Source: Pseudomonadota bacterium (lineage in GTDB: Bacteria; Pseudomonadota; Gammaproteobacteria; GCA-001735895). From it: DNA of 52,138 nt. A program made the position numbers and the translations under genes. The notes under the pieces are model-generated. The model was given only the letters and a program-made list of their open reading frames with translations. It was not told the DNA's origin and ran no database searches. Where the stretch lies: the NCBI GenBank assembly GCA_022566015.1, contig JADFJT010000003.1, forward strand, positions 1-52,138. The letters are read 5' to 3'. Positions within the stretch are counted from its first letter, which is position 1; the number at the start of each line of letters is the position of its first letter. Below are positions 1-7,715 of the stretch, in pieces.

Positions 1-591
1 CATCAGCAGGCGCCAGCCGGATTCCTGAAGTGGGTCGTATTCGACCAGCCGTTCAGCAGATTCGATTGCAGCGTGATATTGTGATTCGGCAATCTGAAGT
101 TGGCTTAAACTGGACAGGGCTTCGACGATCAATCGACGCAATCGATCGCGTTCTTTGGCCAGCCACTCCTGGCAGGCTGAATCGCGAATGGCGATTCCTT
201 CCAGGAATTCACCCTGGTAGAGCTCGGCTGCCTTAGACAGGTTTTCCAGCGTCGGATCGTCCACCAGTTGCTCGAATTCATGGGCATCGACCTGAACTTG
301 GTCAGTGACGAGCCTGACCGTCGTGCGTTCGATTTGCAAGAGATCGGGCACTTCTGTTTTGCAAGCCTTCTTGATCGAGCTAAGCGATTGACGAAGCGAA
401 TTTCTGGCCTGGTCTTCACCGCGATCACTCCACAGTAGATTGATCAGCCGGTCTCGCGGATGACGAATGCCAGGTGCCAACGCCAGGTAGGCCAATAGTA
501 CTTCGGATTTACGTGTTGACAGGCTCAAAGGCTTTCCGGAGGGCAGTTTGCACTCCATTTGGCCAAATAATTTGAGCTTCAAAACTGGCAT
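1..591 (-). CDS. SARP/BTAD-type transcriptional activator, N-terminal part (partial)
   Basis: The frame is open from ATG at 591 to the window edge, giving 197 residues with no stop; the rest lies outside. The start MPVLKLKLFG leads into a winged-helix DNA-binding domain (about residues 1-95) with KSEVLLAYLALAPG, RDRLINLLWSD and QARNSLRQSLSSIKKAC. A bacterial transcriptional activator (BTAD) helical domain follows from about residue 100, with ELYQGEFLEGI and ERLVEYDPLQESGWRLLM. This order is that of SARP/AfsR-type activators; in proteobacteria such proteins often carry TPR or signalling domains further on, which cannot be seen here. An inverted repeat at 616-638 lies just upstream and could be its operator. 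The target genes are unknown. Confidence 0.85.
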   Translation of the reverse strand, partial: MPVLKLKLFGQMECKLPSGKPLSLSTRKSEVLLAYLALAPGIRHPRDRLINLLWSDRGEDQARNSLRQSLSSIKKACKTEVPDLLQIERTTVRLVTDQVQVDAHEFEQLVDDPTLENLSKAAELYQGEFLEGIAIRDSACQEWLAKERDRLRRLIVEALSSLSQLQIAESQYHAAIESAERLVEYDPLQESGWRLLM

Positions 592-615
592 TTCGTCCTG
601 GAGTCAGTTTAATTC

Positions 616-638
616 GGATTTATTTCAAGTATAAATCC
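616..638. promoter_or_regulatory. Inverted repeat upstream of the SARP/BTAD gene
   Basis: GGATTTAT (616-623) and ATAAATCC (631-638) form a perfect 8-bp inverted repeat around a 7-base centre. It lies 25 bases upstream of the regulator's ATG in an A/T-rich stretch. The position suits an autoregulatory operator; this is inference. Confidence 0.35.
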
Positions 639-779
639 ATTTTATTTCAATAGCTTACAATATTTAATGATTTTTTAATGATTATTTTGTGGGATTTAAT
701 GTCATTGCGCAAGGAAATTAATGCTCGCTTGCGAGAATGCCTCCGTCGAAAACAAACAAACAGCAAAGAGGCACCTAAA

Positions 780-1004
780 ATGAGAAGAGTAAGAACCTAT
801 ATAAACACCTACGATAACGCGTTAGTGATGTTTACTGCTGGAGTTGAGCGGATCGTTAGAGATCACATGACACATCCATCAGCATACGACGACCAGGAAT
901 TGCGTGCAATGGAAAGAACGTCAAAAAAGCAGACTGTGCCTATTAGTCTTTTTGCTGTTCTTGCGCAGCAGCTATTTTGGGGAAAGACCGGTCATCAATC
1001 TTAA
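780..1004 (+). CDS. Small hypothetical protein, 74 aa
   Basis: I do not recognise a family. The frame could begin further upstream, but ATG at 780 is chosen because AAAGAGG lies about 9 bases before it, a good ribosome-binding site. The protein starts MRRVRTYINTYDNA, has a basic and polar first half, and ends with a mildly hydrophobic stretch (PISLFAVLAQQLFW). It sits between the divergent SARP gene and the binding-protein-like gene, with no obvious operon link. The frame may be chance; the ribosome-binding site is the main support. Confidence 0.4.
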   Translation: MRRVRTYINTYDNALVMFTAGVERIVRDHMTHPSAYDDQELRAMERTSKKQTVPISLFAVLAQQLFWGKTGHQS

Positions 1005-1110
1005 ATAATCAGCCGAAAGCGACGAGTGCCAGCAATCGGGACTCGACGTGGACTTTACGAAAATGTTGTGTAATCTATGATGCGTTGAAATTAAGTAAAA
1101 TAATAATACC

Positions 1111-1713
1111 TTGAAGATTTTGATTTTTGTCCTGCTGGTGCTGATCGCTAGCGAGGGAATGGCGCATAGCTTTAAAATTGGATTCGTAGCCCCGATGTCG
1201 GGGCCGCAGGAAGATTCTGGGCGGCAGGCACTCGATGGCTTTATGCTCGCTACCACTGAAGAAGATGCGCATGCAGATGAAGATTCGGACGGCCATCTCG
1301 GTGGTCTTGATTCTTACGTCATTGAAATCGACAGTTCGGCAGGTGATGCAACGACCATCGAGCGGATTGAGAATTTGGTAAGAAGCGATAAACCGCTATT
1401 TGTGGCAGGCCTTTTTTCAATGGATTTGGCCATTCAAATTGTAGATATACTGAAAAAAAATGGAACTGTCCTGGTCAATTCGTTTGACAGTACGATGTGG
1501 CGGCGGGTAGCCGAAACGCCGGATCAGCTCACCACGTTTGGAGGAGGATCGTTTAATTCGGCGTTTAAGAAAGCTTATGGTTATGCCCCGAACGCAAACG
1601 TTCTCCAGGGATATATCGCAGCCCGAATGATAGCGTCGACGGTTCGATCCCTGCCGGAATCGCTACTTGAAGACCGTGACGAATTGGCACGAGCGCTTAG
1701 CTGGATTCAGTAA
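1111..1713 (+). CDS. Compact periplasmic-binding-protein-like protein
   Basis: A 200-residue secreted protein. Its TTG start at 1111 is forced by a stop at 1096 and by the signal peptide that follows directly (residues 1-18, hydrophobic LIFVLLVLIASEG then MA-HS). The mature part begins FKIGFVAPMSGPQ, the usual opening of type-1 periplasmic binding proteins of the branched-chain amino acid family. It continues through a first-lobe pattern (AGLFSMDLAIQIVDILKKNG) and closes with FKKAYGYAPNANVLQGYIAA, typical of the C-terminal part of the same fold. Full-length family members are about 350-400 residues, so most of the second lobe is missing. No transporter genes adjoin it. It may be a reduced sensor or binding protein rather than an importer component. 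Confidence 0.6.
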   Translation: MKILIFVLLVLIASEGMAHSFKIGFVAPMSGPQEDSGRQALDGFMLATTEEDAHADEDSDGHLGGLDSYVIEIDSSAGDATTIERIENLVRSDKPLFVAGLFSMDLAIQIVDILKKNGTVLVNSFDSTMWRRVAETPDQLTTFGGGSFNSAFKKAYGYAPNANVLQGYIAARMIASTVRSLPESLLEDRDELARALSWIQ

Positions 1714-1731
1714 TAACGCTAGCGGGCTAAT

Positions 1732-2280
1732 ATGGACAAAGACGTTAGCCAGGAACTACTCGATGTTGTTGATGAAAACGATCAGATCGTGGACGTTAAA
1801 ACACGCGGCGAAATTCATAAACTGGGCTTAATGCATCGTGCTTCGCACATCCTGGTGTTTAATAGCCAGGGGAAATTATTTCTTCAAAAACGCTCGATGA
1901 ACAAGGATGAAAATCCGGGTCTGTGGGATACCTCGGCGGCTGGTCATGTCGATAGTGGGGAGGATTACCTCGCCTGCGCGGTACGCGAACTCGACGAGGA
2001 ACTGGGTATATCGGGCGAGGTCTCTCTGATACTTTTATTTCGAATACCGGCATCGTCGCAGACAGGGATGGAGCACTGCGCAATTTATGCCTGCCAATTC
2101 GATGGGCCACTGACATTACAGGCCGAAGAAATTGACGAGGGGCTATGGGTCAGTCCGGAAATGATGAGCCAACGGGTAAAAGATTCAGATCCAGGTCTGA
2201 CCGAAGGGGCGAAATTAATCTGGAAACTGTATTGCGGGCGGTACGGTACTTCATCCTGGATAGATACTTTATCGGAATAG
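1732..2280 (+). CDS. Nudix hydrolase (YfcD/IPP-isomerase-like group)
   Basis: A 182-residue Nudix protein. The Nudix box is complete: G-x5-E-x7-REUXEEXGU is met by GHVDSGE, seven residues, then RELDEELGI (about residues 73-95), so Mg-dependent pyrophosphohydrolase chemistry is expected. The N-terminal DVVDENDQIVDVKTRGEIHK and the ASHILVFNSQGKLFLQKRS strand are typical of the YfcD group related to isopentenyl-diphosphate isomerase. Substrate is not predictable. The gene begins 18 bases after the binding-protein-like gene on the same strand, so the two may share a transcript, and it converges on the FAD oxidoreductase pair. Confidence 0.85.
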   Translation: MDKDVSQELLDVVDENDQIVDVKTRGEIHKLGLMHRASHILVFNSQGKLFLQKRSMNKDENPGLWDTSAAGHVDSGEDYLACAVRELDEELGISGEVSLILLFRIPASSQTGMEHCAIYACQFDGPLTLQAEEIDEGLWVSPEMMSQRVKDSDPGLTEGAKLIWKLYCGRYGTSSWIDTLSE

Positions 2281-2307
2281 ACCTGCTCTAAATTTTGGTG
2301 GCTCGTC

Positions 2308-3567
2308 CTACGCGCTTTGAATTTGAATCTTTATATTATCCTGTTTTGGACTGAGTTGTGAAACCCAGTGAGAATCCAGGTGAAACCATCGATTGGGAAT
2401 GAGTTTTCGGAAAAATTGAGAATGTAATGGCTTCTCGCCCTGCCTGACTTCAATCGTCGTTTTACCCAAAAATTCAGCCGTGCGGAAAGTGAAGTGGTTC
2501 AGGGGCAGTTGAGTGTTATATTCTGGAACAATGATGTTTGGCGAAATCCAGACGAGCGGCGTATTCACTTCTATCAGTATACGGTTGTTCGTTGGCCAGA
2601 AGTTTGTGGACAAATAACTGACGATACAATCAGCGACGTGTTTTCCTTCCAGCGCGGCGGTATCGGCTTTTTCTACGCCATGCAAAAGGTTGCCGGCGGC
2701 GAAGATGCCTTGCTTTGAAGTTCTCAGATTTTGGTCAATTTCGGGACCCTTGGTATATTTGTTTAGCGTGATATTTCCTTTTCTGGCCAGGTCATGATCT
2801 GGAATCCAGTCACCAGTGAATATAAGTGTGTCGCATTCAAGTTGTTTTTTTTCTCCGGTTTGGGTGGAGGTAATTTCAATCGCCTCTACTCGATTTATTC
2901 CGTGAATATAGGAGACTTTATAATTGGTTAACAAAGGCGTGCGATAATAGAACCGGGTGCCCCAGTAAAATGGCAAATAGGTTTGGTGCTGGCCGTGTTC
3001 GGTGATCATTGCTGCTACCTCGGTGCCGCTGCTACGCAGGGTGTGTAGCGCTGAATAGCTGACGTGTTCGGCGCCTACGACGATGGCTTTTTTCCCTATT
3101 TTTAGTTTTTTTAGGTAGATCAGTTGTTGTAATGAGCCGGTATTGTATATTCCGCAGGGACGACTTCCAGGGATGAGCTTGGCGGCACGTGGCCGTTCGC
3201 GGCAGCCGGTGGTCAGTAGTATGGCATTGGCGGTGATGTTTTTTAAACCATCTGGACTGGTGACCTGTAGCGAATGATCGTCGGTCCAGTGTTGCGCAGT
3301 GGTTTCGGTGGCGATTTCTACTCCTGCCTGTTCTGCTCGTCGCACATTTATTTGTGCATAGGATGGGCCGTTAAGAAGTCGACGCAGGTCGAACCAACCG
3401 AAGCCGGTGTGATAACAATGTCGGGGTATGCCGCCGGCCTGTGATTCTCTATCGACGACCAGCACTTTTTCTACACCTAGTTTTCGTAGTTGGGTGGCGG
3501 CGGCGAGACCAGCAGGACCGGCGCCGATGATTAATACGTCGGTGTTAATTTGTTGCGGCTGAATCAT
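2308..3567 (-). CDS. NAD(P)/FAD-dependent oxidoreductase, GlpB/HcnB-like partner subunit
   Basis: A 419-residue pyridine-nucleotide-disulfide-oxidoreductase-type flavoprotein. Residues 9-40 hold the FAD-binding dinucleotide fold (VLIIGAGPAGLAAATQLRKLG). TTGCRERPRAAKLIPGSRP and a second nucleotide fold (KKAIVVGAEHVSYSALHTL) follow, then GIFAAGNLLHGVEKADTAALEGK, the FAD-ribityl GD-like region. The start is ATG at 3567, one base after the stop of the upstream gene; the longer open frame upstream overlaps that gene's coding end and is discarded. The tight spacing suggests translational coupling and a two-subunit dehydrogenase like GlpA/GlpB or HcnB/HcnC. Substrate is unknown. Confidence 0.8.
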   Translation of the reverse strand: MIQPQQINTDVLIIGAGPAGLAAATQLRKLGVEKVLVVDRESQAGGIPRHCYHTGFGWFDLRRLLNGPSYAQINVRRAEQAGVEIATETTAQHWTDDHSLQVTSPDGLKNITANAILLTTGCRERPRAAKLIPGSRPCGIYNTGSLQQLIYLKKLKIGKKAIVVGAEHVSYSALHTLRSSGTEVAAMITEHGQHQTYLPFYWGTRFYYRTPLLTNYKVSYIHGINRVEAIEITSTQTGEKKQLECDTLIFTGDWIPDHDLARKGNITLNKYTKGPEIDQNLRTSKQGIFAAGNLLHGVEKADTAALEGKHVADCIVSYLSTNFWPTNNRILIEVNTPLVWISPNIIVPEYNTQLPLNHFTFRTAEFLGKTTIEVRQGEKPLHSQFFRKLIPNRWFHLDSHWVSQLSPKQDNIKIQIQSA

Positions 3568-3568
3568 G

Positions 3569-4984
3569 TTATTGGTCCACGGCCAACAGTTCGTTTTGGG
3601 ACATAGGACCCCATTGCGCCATGATTTCAACCAGCTCGGCGGTACAATAAAATCCCTGGCAGCGGCCCTGTAAGCAGCGGGTGCGTCTGCGTAGGCCATC
3701 CAGATTGGGGGGAGGCAATGGGGAATTCATCGCGTCGATGATTTCGCCCCGGCTGACTTGTTCGCAGTGGCACAGGATTCTGCCGTAATCCGGGTTTTGT
3801 TTGATGCAGTCCGGGTTGTGGCTGACCTTCTTATATTGGTCTTCTCCGAGATAGGGCATGGCGATGGATTTGAATGCGTCTGTGGGTTGCAGTGTCAAAT
3901 CCGATGCGCGCAGTAGCTCCACGACGTATTCTGCGATACCCATGGACCCGGAGAGGCCGGTGGAACGAATACCGCCGACACACAGATAGCGTTGTTTTTC
4001 GTCCAGATGGATTTGATAATCTTCATGTTCGGTGGCGGCTCGTAAGCCGGAATAAGTGGCGGTGATTTCTTCTTGTTGTAGTGCTGGAAGAATTTGTCGT
4101 CCCATTTTTTGCAACAATAGGTAACCGTCCTGGGTGGTGGCGGTATCGTGCTTATTGGGCAGGTCTTCGGCGGTTGGGCCTAATAACAGATTGCCAAAAA
4201 CCGTGGGGGCCAGCATGACGCCTTTGGTGGTTTGTGTGGGGACAGGAAGAATAATGTGTGACAGCAGGGAACGGGATGCCTTGTCGTAAATGATGAGTTG
4301 TCCTCTCCGGGCGGTGACCCTGAATCGGTTGTGACCGAATAGTTGGTCAATTTTATCGGAGTAAAGTCCGGCAGCATTGATGACCCAGCTGGCGTTGATG
4401 GTTTTTTGTCGGCAAGTGAGTTGGGTGATATTATTTCCCCGGGTGATGCTTGTTACCGGGTGGTTAAATAGAAAATCCACACCATTGATTTTTGCCTGAG
4501 TGGCGAAGGCCAGGACCGGGGTGAATGGGCAGATAATACCTTCTTCTTTTATATTAAGACCACCCAATACGCCGGGACCAAGATGTGGTTCTATCTGGTA
4601 TATTTGTGCCGCTGTCAGCGGATGTAAGGTTTCGCCATTTTTCCGCGCATCTTCCTCCAGGGCAGGAAGTTTGCCCAGCTGTTCCTGATTCCAGGCAACC
4701 AGGATTCCACCGGTGTGCTCAATGGGGATACCCACTTCTAACGCGTAAGATTTTAGCCGTTTAATACTTCGTTTGAGCAGGCGGGCTTCCAGCGAACCCG
4801 GGGGTGCATCAAAACCAGTGTGGAACAGGGCGGTGTTGGCTTTGCTGGTGCCGGCGCCAACATCCGGGCCGGCTTCAATCAAAACGGTGTTGAGCCGATA
4901 TTGTGCCAGCTCTCTTGCGATGGCGGTACCGACCACACCACCGCCGATTATTGCGATATCATAGCCTGGTTGAGTCATTTCCAT
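3569..4984 (-). CDS. FAD-dependent dehydrogenase with C-terminal BFD-type [2Fe-2S] domain (GlpA/LhgO-like)
   Basis: A 471-residue protein. The N-terminal DAO-type FAD domain starts YDIAIIGGGVVGTAIAREL (about residues 8-26) and continues with GAGTSKANTALFHTGFD, the pattern shared by anaerobic glycerol-3-phosphate dehydrogenase subunit A and L-2-hydroxyglutarate oxidases. After the oxidoreductase core (VGGIRSTGLSGSMGIAEYV), a BFD-like domain at about residues 395-455 has the four cysteines expected for a [2Fe-2S] cluster: ILCHCE and RTRCLQGRCQGFYC. It would pass electrons to its partner encoded directly downstream. A second in-frame ATG is at 4978, so the start is uncertain by two codons. The classic third subunit is absent. 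Confidence 0.8.
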   Translation of the reverse strand: MEMTQPGYDIAIIGGGVVGTAIARELAQYRLNTVLIEAGPDVGAGTSKANTALFHTGFDAPPGSLEARLLKRSIKRLKSYALEVGIPIEHTGGILVAWNQEQLGKLPALEEDARKNGETLHPLTAAQIYQIEPHLGPGVLGGLNIKEEGIICPFTPVLAFATQAKINGVDFLFNHPVTSITRGNNITQLTCRQKTINASWVINAAGLYSDKIDQLFGHNRFRVTARRGQLIIYDKASRSLLSHIILPVPTQTTKGVMLAPTVFGNLLLGPTAEDLPNKHDTATTQDGYLLLQKMGRQILPALQQEEITATYSGLRAATEHEDYQIHLDEKQRYLCVGGIRSTGLSGSMGIAEYVVELLRASDLTLQPTDAFKSIAMPYLGEDQYKKVSHNPDCIKQNPDYGRILCHCEQVSRGEIIDAMNSPLPPPNLDGLRRRTRCLQGRCQGFYCTAELVEIMAQWGPMSQNELLAVDQ

Positions 4985-5296
4985 TATTTACCAAATCACT
5001 ATTGCCCAGTGTTTCTGATTGGCGATTTTCTCTAGCTTCGAGTTGGCTCATGCGCAGTCATTAGATAATTTAAATGCAATGTTACTTTTTTGCTAAACGC
5101 AGTCAAACGATAGTCTTTACGCTTATCATGTCAAAATAAAAAATAACCATCGAATTTCTCGATCGACACTGAAGTAAAAGTGCAAATTGTTATGGCTACA
5201 GCGATGAATCGCTTAAATCACATTGGGAAAGTAGCGTGATTCAGGATGGTGTCCTGAACTCGATGTTATCTCGAATCTGGAATGCAGGACAAATAT
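4985..5296. other. 312-base intergenic stretch with two small dyads
   Basis: No coding frame is convincing here. It holds a perfect dyad AGCGAT-GA-ATCGCT (5200-5213) and a 7-bp hairpin TTCAGGA/TCCTGAA with a 5-base loop (5240-5258). Both lie downstream of the methyltransferase gene on the minus strand. Neither is followed by a T-run, so they may be mRNA-end structures rather than intrinsic terminators. The part near 4985-5100 should hold the promoter of the FAD oxidoreductase pair, but no clear sigma-70 pair was picked out. Confidence 0.4.
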
Positions 5297-6073
5297 CTAG
5301 CTAGCTTTAATAGCGGTAAACAACCCCCACCGATGATCGCCCGAGCCAGCCCTGTCAAGCTTCCCACGCCAGCTTTGTGCCAATTTTAATCGAATTGGTT
5401 CCGCTAAATCCAGGCCACTAATTTTACTCAATTCAGTCTGCAATATAACGATGAATCTATCAGTCAAATCCTGATGATCCACCTGCGTCAAACCAGCCCT
5501 GGAAATCAGCTTCACGTATTCGGGAAATGTATGCAAAAAATAATCCCGATCTTTAACATACTCGGAAAACTCGTCCGTCCAGCGTTTTTCACCGCAACAA
5601 TAGTCGGTAAACAACAATTTTCCACCGGGTTTTAGCAATGAGTTTAGCACTGAAAATAAGCGTGATTTGTCGGTAATATGCAAAAACACATCGCGGCTAT
5701 AAATTGCATCGTAGTACTCCGAACGATCCATTTCCAGACAGTCACCTTGTTCAAATTTAACGCATTTGGCTAATTGGTAGCCAGACAATTTTTTCCCCGC
5801 CAGTGCAAGCATATTTTTGGACAGGTCAATGCCATCGACAATCAATCCAAATTCGCGCGCCATCACAAATGCGCTACCGCCCAAACCGCAACCCACATCG
5901 AGCACCCGTGAACCGCGCTCAAGTTTCATTTTTCCAATCAGCTCCACTGCCATTTCATACCCACCAGGGCTGACAAAATCCTCGCCAAATACCGATTCAT
6001 ATTGTCGAATCGAAGCGGTTGAATATTGTGTCGAATCGAGGGCTTCCTGAGTAATTTCCCCTGACTGATTCAT
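5297..6073 (-). CDS. Phosphobase N-methyltransferase, phosphoethanolamine N-methyltransferase (Plasmodium PMT) type
   Basis: A 258-residue SAM-dependent methyltransferase. SAM motif I is VLDVGCGLGG (residues 58-66), followed by GIDLSKNM (81-88). Beyond the generic fold it follows the phosphoethanolamine methyltransferase family closely: QYESVFGEDFVSPGG near the N-terminus, YSRDVFLH carrying the D128/H132 catalytic pair, FTDYCCGEK with Y158, EYVKDRDYFL with Y172, R176 and Y178 (the positions that bind substrate phosphate), and a C-terminal K238 before HRWG. One active-site Tyr near residue 33 is Phe. The family methylates phosphoethanolamine to phosphocholine. AGGGG precedes the ATG by 5 bases, and the ATG overlaps the stop of a small upstream frame by ATGA. 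Its neighbour is an aminophosphonate importer, so aminoethylphosphonate is an alternative substrate (inference). Confidence 0.82.
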   Translation of the reverse strand: MNQSGEITQEALDSTQYSTASIRQYESVFGEDFVSPGGYEMAVELIGKMKLERGSRVLDVGCGLGGSAFVMAREFGLIVDGIDLSKNMLALAGKKLSGYQLAKCVKFEQGDCLEMDRSEYYDAIYSRDVFLHITDKSRLFSVLNSLLKPGGKLLFTDYCCGEKRWTDEFSEYVKDRDYFLHTFPEYVKLISRAGLTQVDHQDLTDRFIVILQTELSKISGLDLAEPIRLKLAQSWRGKLDRAGSGDHRWGLFTAIKAS

Positions 6074-6273
6074 CGAGGCCCCTGACTGATTGGTTCGAGA
6101 TGCTGAGGATAATTGTCACTCACCATCCATTTTCGGCAAGGCTCGTAACGGCCCGAGTATTGCAATTTATTCGAATACTTACCGGTCGGATTTTTTAATC
6201 TAAAACGGGTGAGATCGCCAGCATAGGTGATCGGTATGCTTTCCATAGTGAGTAGGTTACCCATCGATGCCAT
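6070..6273 (-). CDS. Small hypothetical protein overlapping the methyltransferase start
   Basis: A short frame of up to 67 residues that ends in an ATGA overlap with the methyltransferase. Possible starts are ATG at 6273, 6264 or 6246; the last gives MESIPITYAGDLTRF. No family is recognised. It is basic and aromatic, without a signal peptide or membrane segment. The four-base overlap and shared strand suggest a translationally coupled leader cistron, but nothing else supports it. Confidence 0.3.
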   Translation of the reverse strand: MASMGNLLTMESIPITYAGDLTRFRLKNPTGKYSNKLQYSGRYEPCRKWMVSDNYPQHLEPISQGPR

Positions 6274-6562
6274 CGATATCGCTTTTAATTAATGACTTTT
6301 TACTAATACAGATATCGGGTAGCATAGTCGACCAGGGCCAGAAGGAACAGATACGAAATACTAATTCGGACTAGTTCATCGGCGATAGCGGGAATATCAT
6401 CGATAAAATTGGTTAAATTGTGATTCGTTTTACTTGTTTTAGACCGTGTCTGAGCGGTATGATGTCGTCTGGATAAAATCTTTATTTTTACCCAGTCAAA
6501 AATAATTACCTACTGGCTAGATTATTAATCGACGCCCACTAAACCTCTGGAGGAGAAGCAAC

Positions 6563-7600
6563 ATGATAACAAGAATATTCAAGAAGAGCGCATTGATAAC
6601 CTGCATTGCTGCGATATCAATGTTCGCATTTACTAACCCTGCATTCGCGGTTGATCTGACCGTATACACTGCTATTGAGGCAGAAGATCTTAAGCGTTAT
6701 GCAGAAACTTTTAACAAAGAGCACCCTGATATCAAAATCAAATGGGTGAGAGACTCTACAGGGATAGTTACCGCCAAGCTACTCGCGGAAAAAAATAACC
6801 CGCAAGCCGATGTTATCTGGGGAATTGCAGCAACATCCTTGCTGATAATGAAAGCTGAAGGGATGTTTGTAGCTTACGAGCCAAAGGGCCTTGAAAACCT
6901 GGACCCGAAATTTTATGACACTGACTCACCGCCCAGCTGGGTTGGTATGGATGCGTGGGTGGCAGCGATATGCTACAACACTATCGAAGCTGCTAAATAT
7001 AATCTGTCTCCGCCAAAAACCTGGTGGGACCTCACTAAAGCAATGTACAAGGGTCATGTGATCATGCCGAACCCGAATTCATCCGGAACCGGCTTTCTCG
7101 ATGTCTCCAGCTGGTTACAAATGTTTGGTGAAACCGGCGGTTGGGCCTATATGGATGCGCTGCATGAAAATATCGCGCGTTATACTCACTCGGGTTCCAA
7201 GCCCTGCAAACTGGCAGCCGCAGGGGAAATCCCAGTCGGCGTATCCTTTGCGTTTCGCGGTGCGAAATCAAAAGCCAAGGGTGCACCCATTGATATCATC
7301 ATTCCACGTGAGGGTATAGGCTGGGACATGGAAGCTTCTGCCATTATTGCCGGCACTGATAAACTGGATGCTGCGAAAAAGCTCATGGACTGGTCCATTA
7401 CCAAAACTGCCATGGAAATGTATAACACAGCTTATGCCGTAGTTGCGTATAAAGGCCTCGCAAAACCAGTGAAGTATTTCCCACCCGAAACGCTTTCCAG
7501 GTTGATTGACAATGATTTCGACTTTGCAGCCAATAACAGAAAACGAATTCTGGCCGAATGGCAAAAACGCTACGATTCAAAGTCTGATCCGAAGAATTAG
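6563..7600 (+). CDS. aepX: 2-aminoethylphosphonate ABC transporter, periplasmic binding protein (PhnS2/AepX type)
   Basis: A 345-residue extracellular binding protein. Its signal peptide covers residues 1-29 (basic start, hydrophobic core ALITCIAAISMFAF, cleavage after PAFA). The mature start VDLTVYTAIEAEDLKRYAE and the stretches RDSTGIVTAKLLAEKNNP and ADVIWGIAATSLL are characteristic of the PhnS2/AepX subfamily within the iron/spermidine-type binding proteins. It would capture 2-aminoethylphosphonate, or a relative, in the periplasm for the two genes downstream. GGAGGAG lies 8 bases before the ATG, a strong ribosome-binding site that fits the high expression of binding proteins. I saw no Pho-box-like repeat upstream. 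A 12-bp hairpin follows the stop codon. Confidence 0.85.
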   Translation: MITRIFKKSALITCIAAISMFAFTNPAFAVDLTVYTAIEAEDLKRYAETFNKEHPDIKIKWVRDSTGIVTAKLLAEKNNPQADVIWGIAATSLLIMKAEGMFVAYEPKGLENLDPKFYDTDSPPSWVGMDAWVAAICYNTIEAAKYNLSPPKTWWDLTKAMYKGHVIMPNPNSSGTGFLDVSSWLQMFGETGGWAYMDALHENIARYTHSGSKPCKLAAAGEIPVGVSFAFRGAKSKAKGAPIDIIIPREGIGWDMEASAIIAGTDKLDAAKKLMDWSITKTAMEMYNTAYAVVAYKGLAKPVKYFPPETLSRLIDNDFDFAANNRKRILAEWQKRYDSKSDPKN

Positions 7601-7619
7601 CATTGCGATTTGAGTAGGC

Positions 7620-7652
7620 TACGGCCTGATCGATGTCCAGGATCAGGCCGTA
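7620..7652 (+). other. Perfect 12-bp hairpin between aepX and aepV
   Basis: TACGGCCTGATC (7620-7631) and GATCAGGCCGTA (7641-7652) pair perfectly around a 9-base loop. No T-run follows, so it is probably not an intrinsic terminator. Its place after the binding-protein gene and before the ATPase gene fits an mRNA-stabilising or partly terminating structure that keeps binding protein in excess, as in other ABC importer operons. Confidence 0.7.
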
Positions 7653-7715
7653 CCATTTCTGGCAGCTTACCAACTACACCCGCACCCATTCCCATCACCA
7701 AAATTACTATTCGAT

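Noticed and set aside
129..428. A 99-residue minus-strand frame near the left edge
   Set aside because: It overlaps, in another frame, the SARP/BTAD gene that is open across 1-591 with clear family motifs.
6274..6562. Pho box upstream of aepX
   Set aside because: No pair of CTGTCAT-like repeats with the right spacing was found, so phosphate control cannot be claimed from the sequence.
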